Assembly (NCBI GenBank): GCA_002391675.1
Contig: DGFM01000019.1
Coordinates: 45,106-62,131, forward strand
From: Cloacimonetes bacterium UBA3900
GTDB taxonomy: Bacteria > Cloacimonadota > Cloacimonadia > Cloacimonadales > Cloacimonadaceae
Reading direction: 5' to 3'
DNA: 17,026 bases
Shown here in pieces: positions 1-6,616 of this stretch; positions within the stretch are counted from its first letter, which is position 1, and each line of letters begins with the position of its first letter. The notes beneath the pieces were generated by a model that saw only the letters and a program-made list of their open reading frames with translations, was not told where the DNA came from and did no database searches. The position numbers and the translations under genes were made by a program.

Positions 1-120
1 AAATCGACGTTTTCGAGGGCGGATTTGTTTTCGCAAAACCGGCTGACAAGTCAAATATTTCAAAAAGGGCTGTCGCTCCCGGTGTCGGAACTCGGGTATG
101 AATTCCTACTGAAATGGTAG
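1..120 (+). CDS. Possible 3' end of an upstream gene (partial, uncertain)
   Basis: Frame 1 is open from the first base to a TAG at 118-120, giving 39 residues that end in GYEFLLKW. No start can be seen because the window begins inside it. I recognise no domain. An open frame of this length can occur by chance, so this may equally be intergenic DNA. The one point in favour is that residues around LFSQNR align in the same reading frame with a stretch near 16909, and several differences fall at third codon positions. A 6-bp inverted repeat (104-109 with 117-122) overlaps the stop. Confidence 0.2.
   Translation, partial: KSTFSRADLFSQNRLTSQIFQKGLSLPVSELGYEFLLKW
23..60. repeat. Degenerate repeat, copy 1 (matches 16910-16947)
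   Basis: The first 19 nt of this segment (23-41) match 16910-16928 at 16 of 19 positions. After nine poorly matching bases both copies continue with TCA(A)ATATTT. Both copies lie outside recognised genes and in the same orientation. AT-rich sequence inflates such matches, so relatedness is suggested rather than shown. Confidence 0.3.
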
Positions 121-122
121 GA
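104..122. repeat. Small perfect inverted repeat
   Basis: TCCTAC and GTAGGA form a 6-bp stem around a 7-nt loop. A short T run follows at 131-135, nine bases downstream. It could be a weak terminator for whatever lies upstream, but the stem is short and A/T-containing and the T run is displaced, so function is doubtful. Confidence 0.25.
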
Positions 123-182
123 GATTGGCCTTTTTGCAAGGAGTTTATAATGGGGGCTGTGGCGATGATTTAAAAAGGACAC

Positions 183-214
183 TTGACAATTATCCCACTT
201 TTGGGGTGTTGTAT
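183..214 (+). promoter_or_regulatory. Putative sigma70-type promoter for lptD
   Basis: A perfect TTGACA lies at 183-188. The best -10 candidate is TTGTAT at 209-214, a 20-nt spacer that is longer than the 17 nt usual in E. coli. Support comes from a second site with the same surroundings at 4116-4146: both have AGGA(A)CAC before TTGACA and CCT(G/A)TT directly after the -10 candidate. The lptD start at 236 lies 22 nt beyond the -10. Confidence 0.5.
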
Positions 215-235
215 CCTGTTAAGGGAAATAATCGC

Positions 236-2629
236 ATGAAAAAGACCAGGATACTGCTGCTTTACATCTTGCTGTTGGCAAGTTTTCAGATGCTGCTTTG
301 GGCGCAGGCGTCTGAGGAATCCGCTATGGCTGCGGAAAAGGCAGCTCTGGCCGACTCCATCAATGTGGCGGTTATGGACAGCCTGATCTACGTGGCGGAT
401 AGCCTCGCTTACAATCATGTGGATGAGCGCATCTACCTCTGGCACAACAGCTCGGTCTTTTATGAAGATTCGCAGATCTCGGCGGACAGTATGTATATAG
501 ACCTCAAAAAAGAGCAGGCTTTCACCTATGGGCCCACCACGATGAAAGATGGCGACCAGATTCTCTTGGGCCGCGATGTGGCCTACGATGTGAGGAGTCA
601 GACAGGCTATATGTGGGATGGTTTGAGTCGCATCGAAAAGTCTTATTATGGCGGTGCGGAAGTCCGAAAGGTGGGGACGAAGGTCTATGACGTTGATAGT
701 GGGAGGTTTACCACCTGTGATCTGGCTGATCCTGATTTTTGGTTCACGGCGGGGAAGCTGAGAATCTATCAGGGAGACAAGCTGGTTGGCAAGCCCGTAG
801 TGGCTTGGGTAAACAATCTGCCCGTGTTTTACTTTCCCTTTTTGGTGGTGCCGATCCGCAGAGGCAGGCATCCCGGTTTCCTGATTCCGGAGCCGGGCTA
901 TAACAATGTGGATGGCAAGTTCTTGCGTGAGATTGCCTGGTACTATCCTTACAAGGATTATGCGGATTTTATCCTGAGCATGGACCTGATGGAAAAGACA
1001 GGCTGGAAAGCGAAGCTAAATACCACTTATACCAAGCGTTACCTCTACGACGGTTTTTTGAGGGCAGCATATCAGAAACAGAGGAGGGCCACGACCACCA
1101 GCTATGATTGGTCGCTGAGAGCGAGGCATCATCACGATCTGGGCGAGCGTGCCGCCTTCGATGCCGACCTGGATTTTATCAGCAACAAACGCATCTGGGA
1201 ATCCTCCGGCAGTTTGGACGAGAATCTGGCGGAAAGACTGAGCTCGTCCATGTCCTACCGTCAGCCGCTTTTGGGCTCTTACCTGAATGTGGGCGCTACT
1301 TATACGCAAGACCTTGTCAATGATCAAGTTGCGATCTCGCTTCCCAGTGCCGGTTTTTCCATGCCCAGCAGGCCTGTGTATGAGCTGTTTGGCTTCAAAG
1401 GCCGCACGCCGCCGGCATGGTTTGCCAATCTCAGCTACAGCTACAGCGTGAGGCTGGATCACACGGGCCAAATCAACGATGAAAACAAGAGCTGGCGTGA
1501 CTACTTCTGGAGCAACCGGAGCGATTCCACTCAGGTGTATAGCGAACATCACGCGGGCATCAGGCACAACCTGGGCCTCAACTATAGTCTCAAGCCGCTG
1601 AGCTGGCTGAATACAAACCACAGCTTCAGCTATGGAGAGGCGTGGTTTGATCGGGATCGAGACGATAAAAAGTGGGTGAGAGGCAATGATTACAGCTTCA
1701 ATACCTCAGCCAACTTCAATCTCTATGGAATCCGCAACTTCAGCAGGGGCAAAATCACGTCCATCCGCCATATCGTAACGCCCTCCGCCAGCTTGGGTTA
1801 CAGGCCGGATTTTGAGGAGAACCGGCGTTTCTACAGCTTTGGCGGCATTGCGGTTGCGCAGAATAAAGCGTCCTTGCCGCTGAGCTTGGGCCTGGAGCAA
1901 AAGTGGCAGCTGAAGTATAAATCCGGTGGCGAAGAAAAGCGCATCAATGATATCTTTGGCTTCAGCAGCAGAGCTTCGGCAGACCTGAAATCCAAGGAGA
2001 AGAAATTCCAGCATCTGGCACATAGCCTGGCTTTCAGGCCCGGAGATGTGAAGCTCGGTTCCATCAAGATTCCCGGCACCAAGACGGTGCTGAGAAACGT
2101 GGGCTTGACCTACGATGCGCAGATGAGCTTCAATCACAATCCCTATGAAATCACCTGGCAGAGTCTGGCTTTGAAAAATCAGTATTTCACACACAAGATC
2201 ATGATCACCGGTTCCGCTGCCTACAAAACCTGGTTTACCAGGCCCAAAAACAGGATGTTCAGCCAAATGGACGACAGCCGGGATGACTCTTTTGACAGCC
2301 GGGACAGCTCGGGCGAAGGCTGGAAGCTGTCTTTGAGCCAGGATATTTCAGCCTCCAAAAACCTGTTCAAACCGGAAAACAGCAATCTGCACTTTGATGC
2401 CAGCTTGAAAGTGAGCAAAAACTGGCAGATGACCTACTCAAACTATTATGACCTCAAGAAAAGCAAGCAGTTATCCCAGTCCATCTCACTTTCACGGGAT
2501 TTGCACTGCTGGAAACTGGAGCTCAGCTATTCCCGCCGCAACGAATTCTGGGAATATCGCCTGGTGCTCTTCAATATGGCATTGCCGGATGCCCTGAGAT
2601 TTCAAACACGTGACAGTAAACGCTATTAG
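236..2629 (+). CDS. lptD: LPS-assembly protein LptD (OstA family)
   Basis: Outer-membrane beta-barrel that, with LptE, inserts lipopolysaccharide into the outer leaflet. I chose ATG 236 (797 residues) because it gives a signal peptide (KK at 2-3, a Leu-rich core to about 22, then AQA), has AAGGGA upstream and follows the promoter; an upstream in-frame TTG at 125 would bury that signal. Residues about 55-125 are the OstA/LptA-like jellyroll. FTTCD around Cys161 is the typical LptD segment at the jellyroll/barrel junction. The barrel entry is YFPFLVVPIRRGRHPGFLIP near residue 199, then G-Y-N-N. The remainder is alternating aromatic/polar strands with long loops, as in the family. One loop carries a short acidic repeat at 2273-2304. 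The next gene overlaps its last 20 nt, and a heptose phosphatase there fits an LPS role. Confidence 0.88.
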   Translation: MKKTRILLLYILLLASFQMLLWAQASEESAMAAEKAALADSINVAVMDSLIYVADSLAYNHVDERIYLWHNSSVFYEDSQISADSMYIDLKKEQAFTYGPTTMKDGDQILLGRDVAYDVRSQTGYMWDGLSRIEKSYYGGAEVRKVGTKVYDVDSGRFTTCDLADPDFWFTAGKLRIYQGDKLVGKPVVAWVNNLPVFYFPFLVVPIRRGRHPGFLIPEPGYNNVDGKFLREIAWYYPYKDYADFILSMDLMEKTGWKAKLNTTYTKRYLYDGFLRAAYQKQRRATTTSYDWSLRARHHHDLGERAAFDADLDFISNKRIWESSGSLDENLAERLSSSMSYRQPLLGSYLNVGATYTQDLVNDQVAISLPSAGFSMPSRPVYELFGFKGRTPPAWFANLSYSYSVRLDHTGQINDENKSWRDYFWSNRSDSTQVYSEHHAGIRHNLGLNYSLKPLSWLNTNHSFSYGEAWFDRDRDDKKWVRGNDYSFNTSANFNLYGIRNFSRGKITSIRHIVTPSASLGYRPDFEENRRFYSFGGIAVAQNKASLPLSLGLEQKWQLKYKSGGEEKRINDIFGFSSRASADLKSKEKKFQHLAHSLAFRPGDVKLGSIKIPGTKTVLRNVGLTYDAQMSFNHNPYEITWQSLALKNQYFTHKIMITGSAAYKTWFTRPKNRMFSQMDDSRDDSFDSRDSSGEGWKLSLSQDISASKNLFKPENSNLHFDASLKVSKNWQMTYSNYYDLKKSKQLSQSISLSRDLHCWKLELSYSRRNEFWEYRLVLFNMALPDALRFQTRDSKRY

Positions 2630-3200
2630 AAAAGCCGTATTTCTGGATAGAGACGGGTGCATCAGCCCGGATGAATTTGGCTACATCTCGGATGCTTCCA
2701 AATATGAGCTTTATCCCTATACTCCCGCGGCACTGAGGCTGCTTAAAAGCTTGGGCTATATGCTCTTCATCGTTACCAATCAGTCGGGCATCGCCCGGGG
2801 ATATTTTGGTTTTGATGAGCTGAAAGAGGTGCACGACAAGATGGAGGAGCTGCTCAAAGCGGGGCAGGTGGAGCTGGATGAAATCTACTTTGCGCCCTAT
2901 TATGCGGGCGGGAGCGTGAGCCCCTGGAATATTGATCATCCCGATAGGAAGCCGGGGCCTGGGATGTTTCAAAAAGCAATCCGGGAGCATCCCTTTCAGC
3001 CTTCAGCTTCCTGGATGATAGGGGATAGGTATACGGATATCGCCTTCGGTAAAAGCAACGGACTCAGGAGTATACTGCTCTTGAGCGGCAACGGCATGGA
3101 AGAGCTGAAGCGGGGTGTGATGAACTGGGATCACAAGCCGGATTTCATCTGTGAAGACCTGCTTACCGCCGCCAAGGTGATCGAGTATTTCAGCAAATGA
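2610..3200 (+). CDS. gmhB: D,D-heptose 1,7-bisphosphate 7-phosphatase-like HAD hydrolase
   Basis: HAD-IIIA phosphatase of the GmhB/HisB-N type, expected to remove a phosphate from heptose-bisphosphate during ADP-heptose synthesis for the LPS inner core. 196 residues, the usual size. Visible motifs: VFLDRDG with nucleophile Asp13 and acid Asp15; IVTNQSGIARGYF with Thr56; RKPGPGM with Lys114; IGDRYTDI with Asp139 and Asp143. The start is GTG 2610, inside lptD, suggesting translational coupling. Odd point: family members usually bind zinc through a C-x-H ... C-x-C loop between the Asn-Gln motif and the catalytic Lys. Here that stretch (about 93-113) reads FAPYYAGG...DHPDRKP and contains no cysteine. 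The enzyme class is secure; the exact sugar substrate is inferred from the lptD neighbour. Confidence 0.8.
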   Translation: MTVNAIRKAVFLDRDGCISPDEFGYISDASKYELYPYTPAALRLLKSLGYMLFIVTNQSGIARGYFGFDELKEVHDKMEELLKAGQVELDEIYFAPYYAGGSVSPWNIDHPDRKPGPGMFQKAIREHPFQPSASWMIGDRYTDIAFGKSNGLRSILLLSGNGMEELKRGVMNWDHKPDFICEDLLTAAKVIEYFSK

Positions 3201-3222
3201 GGCTGGGCTGCGCAACGCGTTT

Positions 3223-4020
3223 ATGAAAAGTATATTCAGCTTCCAAGAGCAGAAATTTAAAGCCCTGAAGCCGGCAAGACAGATGCAGCACGTGATCAGC
3301 ACCATGCAAGAGCTGGAGCGGCGGGCTGTGGGCGGTCTGGAATATCAAGACCTGGTGATCTTGCTGCGTGATATGCAGAGTTGGATGCAGCGTGATCTGG
3401 GGCTGCCTTCCTTTGACCTTGAGGCAGATGAGCCGAGGAAAGTGGCTCTGAAAGCGGCGGCCTGGCTGCAGGATCATGTTGATGCTTATAGAGATGCCAG
3501 GATAATTGTCCTCGATCAAGATGGCCTGAATACTCGCGATGATGGTCTCTATCAAAATGCGCAGAATATGGTGGTGATCCTGGAGGATTTGCGCTCCAGC
3601 TTCAATGTCGGCTCCATCTTTCGGACTTCGGAATGCCTGGGCATCAAAGAGTTGTGGCTCTGCGGCATCACCAGTAAACCGGGCGATAGGTCTCTGGCCA
3701 AAACTGCCATGGGGACAGAAGGGAGGATGTGCTGGGAACCCTTTGACAATGCGGTGGAGGCCGTGAAAGAAGCCAGGCGGCAGGGCAGATGTATCTACGC
3801 ACTGGAAACTGTAGAAGCGGCCAGGAGTGTGTTTGAAGTCGAATATAAGTTTCCCTTGGCTTTGGTGGTGGGCAATGAGGCATTGGGCGTATCCCAAGAT
3901 GTGCTTTCGCTTTGTGATGAGTACATTTATCTGCCTATGCAAGGCTGGAAAAACTCGCTCAATGTGGGTGTGGCTTTCGGAGTGGCGGGATTTCATATTG
4001 CCCGGGCGAGGAAGGGATAA
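3223..4020 (+). CDS. SpoU/TrmH-family RNA 2'-O-methyltransferase
   Basis: SPOUT-fold enzyme that methylates a ribose 2'-OH in tRNA or rRNA using S-adenosylmethionine. The C-terminal 150 residues carry all three family motifs: N128-V-G-S-I-F-R134-T; GNEALGVS at 217-224; and LPMQGWKNSLNVGVAFGV at 237-254, which forms the trefoil-knot SAM site. The first about 115 residues are charged and probably helical (RQMQHVISTMQELERR) and do not look like the common L30e-type substrate-binding domain; I do not recognise them. ATG 3223 lies 22 nt after the previous stop. The target nucleotide cannot be told from sequence. Confidence 0.85.
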   Translation: MKSIFSFQEQKFKALKPARQMQHVISTMQELERRAVGGLEYQDLVILLRDMQSWMQRDLGLPSFDLEADEPRKVALKAAAWLQDHVDAYRDARIIVLDQDGLNTRDDGLYQNAQNMVVILEDLRSSFNVGSIFRTSECLGIKELWLCGITSKPGDRSLAKTAMGTEGRMCWEPFDNAVEAVKEARRQGRCIYALETVEAARSVFEVEYKFPLALVVGNEALGVSQDVLSLCDEYIYLPMQGWKNSLNVGVAFGVAGFHIARARKG

Positions 4021-4115
4021 ATCCGGCCGATAGCAGGGTGTCCAGGGGCAAAACGGCAGATTTTAACCACACCTCCGTTCCATTTGCTTATTCTGCATCT
4101 TTTTTAAAGGAACAC
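4021..4115. other. Intergenic stretch before the second promoter
   Basis: Non-coding in all frames that I can support. It contains a T/A-rich run at 4099-4107 just before the promoter. I see no strong GC hairpin followed by a T run, so no terminator can be assigned to the methyltransferase gene. Confidence 0.5.
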
Positions 4116-4146
4116 TTGACAAATAATGGCTATCCATAAATATGAT
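4116..4146 (+). promoter_or_regulatory. Putative sigma70-type promoter for the 4175-16693 gene run
   Basis: TTGACA at 4116-4121 and TATGAT at 4141-4146 with a 19-nt spacer. The flanks resemble the lptD promoter: AGGAACAC precedes TTGACA and CCTATT follows the -10. Transcription would begin around 4153, downstream of the in-frame ATG at 4142, which supports ATG 4175 as the first gene's start. Confidence 0.55.
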
Positions 4147-4174
4147 CCTATTCTCAGGAGAGAGTCAGAAGATT

Positions 4175-4444
4175 ATGGCTACGTGGGAAATGATCGTCAG
4201 AGGTAGAGTCCAGGGTGTTGGCTTCCGCTGGTTTGTAAAGCGGCTTGCCGATGCGCTTGGCGTGTGCGGATACGTCCGCAATCTACCTGATTCCTCTGTC
4301 CTCATCATAGCTCAGGCATCGCAGCCGGTTCTGGCTTCTTTTGCGGATCAGATCAAGCTTGGCAGTCGTCGCAGCACGGTGCTGCAATTGGACGTATCGC
4401 CGCTTGAACATGCAAGTGAGTATTATGTTTTTGAAATCAGATAA
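4175..4444 (+). CDS. acyP: Acylphosphatase
   Basis: Small cytosolic enzyme that hydrolyses acyl phosphates such as acetyl- or carbamoyl-phosphate. 89 residues from ATG 4175, the normal family length. Signature 1 is GRVQGVGFR at 10-18 with catalytic Arg18, and signature 2 is GYVRNLPD at 32-39 with catalytic Asn36. An AGGAGAGAG purine run sits at 4156-4164. The in-frame ATG at 4142 would add 11 unsupported residues and overlaps the likely -10 box. In a cell making butyryl or acetyl phosphate (see the butyryltransferase at 6617) it could limit acyl-phosphate build-up; that link is inference. Confidence 0.9.
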   Translation: MATWEMIVRGRVQGVGFRWFVKRLADALGVCGYVRNLPDSSVLIIAQASQPVLASFADQIKLGSRRSTVLQLDVSPLEHASEYYVFEIR

Positions 4445-4481
4445 AGATAATATACAGTCAGGGCAGACAGCGAGAGCCTCT

Positions 4482-4485
4482 GGAG
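4482..4485 (+). promoter_or_regulatory. Ribosome binding site deciding the M23 peptidase start
   Basis: GGAG eight nt before ATG 4494. It favours this start over in-frame starts at 4341, 4410 and 4425, which lie inside the acylphosphatase gene and would place about 20-50 residues before the signal peptide. Confidence 0.7.
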
Positions 4486-4493
4486 CTTGCTCT

Positions 4494-5696
4494 ATGCTTT
4501 CGGGATGGCGCGTATTCTTGATATTCTGCCTGTTTTTGCTGCCCATCCTATTGTTTGCAGACTACCAATATCACACCGTAAGAAAGGGAGATACGCTGTA
4601 TGCGCTGTCCCGGAGGTACGGTGTGAGCATATCCAGCATCCAGAAATTGAACAATATGAGTGGGACGAATCTGAGAATTGGGCAGAGGCTCAAGATCAAA
4701 GAAATCCCCAAACCTAAGCCTAAACCTCCCGTCACACCACCGGTTACGATCACGCCCGACCCGCCGCCGGCAGAAAAGCCGACTCCGGCGGAAAAACCGC
4801 CCACTACGGCCGATCCACCTGCAGTCAAGCCGGACCCACCGGCTGCCACAGGAGTTGTGGAGCTGCCCGGCGAGTATTATCACGTCGTGAAAGCGGGCGA
4901 GAATCCCTATCGTATCTCGCAAAACTATGGCCTCAGTTCCAAAGATTTCTTTGCTTGGAATGGCAAGAGCAGTTGGGATGAATTCAGCATCCATCCCGGT
5001 GATAAGCTGGTAATCAAGAACCCCGCATCACATGAAGCGCCCGTCGTGGTGAAGGAAGAGCCGCAGCCGAGCACGCCTGCACCCAGTCAACCGGCCCCCG
5101 CAGAAGAGCCGGTGGTGGTTTCCAAGACCTACAAAGTGAAGAAAGGCGATACCCTCTACAGCATCTCCAAGGCGCATGGCGTCACGGTGGAGGACCTCAA
5201 AACCAGGAACAACCTCACTTCAAACAGCATCTTTGTGGGGCAGACGCTGTACATCGTGGGTACGCCGAGCGCTTCCCCGGGTGCGTCCGTCACGCTTTCA
5301 GACCTGGAAGGCACGCAGATGATCCGTGACGATCTCTTCACGCCGGTACAGGGGCGAGTGACCTCAGAATTTGGATTGCGCAGGGGCAGGCCTCACAAGG
5401 GTATAGATATCGCTGCGAAGTCCGGAACACCCATCTATGCGGTTTTGGATGGAGTGGTGGTGTTTTCCGGCGTGCAACGCGGCTATGGCAATGTAATCGT
5501 GATCGAGCATCCGGACTTTGTGATGACGGTCTATGCACACAACGATAGAAACTTGGTGGCTCTGGGTGACGAAGTGAAAAAAGGTCAGCAGATTGCCGAG
5601 GTGGGAAACACAGGCAAATCCACCGGGCCTCATCTCCATTTTGAATACCGCATCAAGGGCCAGGCCATCAACCCGCGTAAGGTGTTGAAACTTTAG
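4494..5696 (+). CDS. Triple-LysM M23 (LytM/lysostaphin-type) cell-wall endopeptidase
   Basis: Secreted, peptidoglycan-binding metallopeptidase of about 400 residues. Signal peptide 1-22 (hydrophobic core from Val7, LLFA before Asp23). LysM 1 at about 26-69 (YHTVRKGDTLYALSRRYGV), a Pro/Lys/Glu-rich linker to about 125, LysM 2 at 128-175, a second Pro-rich linker, LysM 3 at about 212-257, then the M23 domain from about 282. LysM 2 is divergent (VVKAGENPYRIS in place of the KGDTL core). The M23 zinc ligands look intact: His301 and Asp305 in HKGID, and His380/His382 in HLHFE, with His349 in VYAHND. It therefore resembles EnvC/NlpD in layout but should be catalytically active rather than only an amidase activator. 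It lies 49 nt after the acylphosphatase and 17 nt before the sigma factor. Confidence 0.9.
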   Translation: MLSGWRVFLIFCLFLLPILLFADYQYHTVRKGDTLYALSRRYGVSISSIQKLNNMSGTNLRIGQRLKIKEIPKPKPKPPVTPPVTITPDPPPAEKPTPAEKPPTTADPPAVKPDPPAATGVVELPGEYYHVVKAGENPYRISQNYGLSSKDFFAWNGKSSWDEFSIHPGDKLVIKNPASHEAPVVVKEEPQPSTPAPSQPAPAEEPVVVSKTYKVKKGDTLYSISKAHGVTVEDLKTRNNLTSNSIFVGQTLYIVGTPSASPGASVTLSDLEGTQMIRDDLFTPVQGRVTSEFGLRRGRPHKGIDIAAKSGTPIYAVLDGVVVFSGVQRGYGNVIVIEHPDFVMTVYAHNDRNLVALGDEVKKGQQIAEVGNTGKSTGPHLHFEYRIKGQAINPRKVLKL

Positions 5697-5713
5697 GATG
5701 AACAGGTAGGGGT

Positions 5714-6598
5714 ATGCCAAGACGCAGACGAGAAAACGTTTTTGCAGATAAAGCGCTGCAAAACTACCTGAAGCAGATCTCAAAGTATGAGCCGCTCACC
5801 AGAGAAGAGGAGCGTGAGCTGGGTCTGCGGGCCAAGCAGGGTGATCAGGAAGCTATCGATCGCTTGGTGCAGGCCAATCTGAAGTTTGTGGTCAAGATCG
5901 CCGCCCGTTACCAAAATAGGGGGCTTAGTCTCTCCGAGCTGATCAGCGAAGGCAATATCGGCCTCATCAAGGCCATTGAGCGCTTTGATCCCACCAAAGA
6001 CATCAAGCTCATCTCCTATGCCATCTGGTGGATAAAACAGCGCATATCCCTGGCGGTGAGCGAGAAAAGCTCCATGATCCGCGTGCCGCTGGGCAGAGCC
6101 AATACTGCATACAGGATCAAGGCTGCCAAGGATAGAATCTACACGCAGTCCGGCGAAAAGGCCACCACAAAAGAGCTGGGAGAAGCTACCAACCTTTCAG
6201 AAAAAGCGGTGGAACAAATCATAGACCAGATGCCGGAAACCACATCTTTTGACGAGGTTATCAGGGGAGATAACTTTGCGGATTTTACCACCAAAGACCT
6301 CATGGTGGATGAAGAACAGCTGGACCCGCAACAGCTCTACTATCGCGAGAGGATTCACGACAGACTGCACGATGCCATAGACCAGCTGGATAGCCGTGAA
6401 GCGGGCATCATCAGAGACTATTTTGGCTTGAATGAGGAAAACGAAGCCCAAAACTTTGCCCAAATCGCAGAGAAGATAGGCCTTTCCAGAGAAAGAGTGA
6501 GGCAAATCCAAAAAGAAGCTCTGCGCAAAATGACAGAGATACTCAAACCCGAAGAAGACTCGTTTGTGGACGAGTTTTTGGATAAGTATAGCATATAA
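5714..6598 (+). CDS. rpoD: RNA polymerase sigma factor, RpoD/SigA type (short)
   Basis: 294-residue sigma70-family protein without region 1.1, the length typical of primary sigma factors in the Bacteroidota and relatives. Region 1.2 and 2.1 start at LQNYLKQISKYEPLTREEE; the core-binding segment is NLKFVVKIAARYQNRGLSLSE, then EGNIGLIKAIERFD. Region 4.2 ends in LSRERVRQIQKEALRKM (257-273), the classic -35 recognition helix. Region 2.3/2.4 is unusual: after FDPT it reads KDIKLISYAIWWIKQRIS (95-112), where nearly all primary sigmas have RG(F/Y)KF(S/I)(T/S)YA.WWIRQ. It may be the housekeeping sigma of a divergent lineage or a group 2 paralogue; sequence alone does not decide. ATG 5714 is preceded by AGGTAGGGG. 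Confidence 0.87.
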   Translation: MPRRRRENVFADKALQNYLKQISKYEPLTREEERELGLRAKQGDQEAIDRLVQANLKFVVKIAARYQNRGLSLSELISEGNIGLIKAIERFDPTKDIKLISYAIWWIKQRISLAVSEKSSMIRVPLGRANTAYRIKAAKDRIYTQSGEKATTKELGEATNLSEKAVEQIIDQMPETTSFDEVIRGDNFADFTTKDLMVDEEQLDPQQLYYRERIHDRLHDAIDQLDSREAGIIRDYFGLNEENEAQNFAQIAEKIGLSRERVRQIQKEALRKMTEILKPEEDSFVDEFLDKYSI

Positions 6599-6616
6599 AA
6601 ATAAGGATGATACGAG

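Noticed and set aside
150..173. Seven-codon frame after AAGGAG, possibly a leader peptide for lptD
   Set aside because: It ends before the likely lptD promoter, so it would not be on that transcript, and a frame this short has no other support.
170..871. Long open frame on the minus strand opposite lptD
   Set aside because: It is the antisense of a well-supported gene and has no signal, RBS or recognisable domain. The same applies to the other minus-strand frames, such as 3190-3996 and 6869-7636.
4021..4174. Possible XerCD dif site, prompted by the composition switch
   Set aside because: No 28-nt site with the two 11-nt XerC/XerD arms could be recognised here or in the other gaps by eye; a profile search would be needed.
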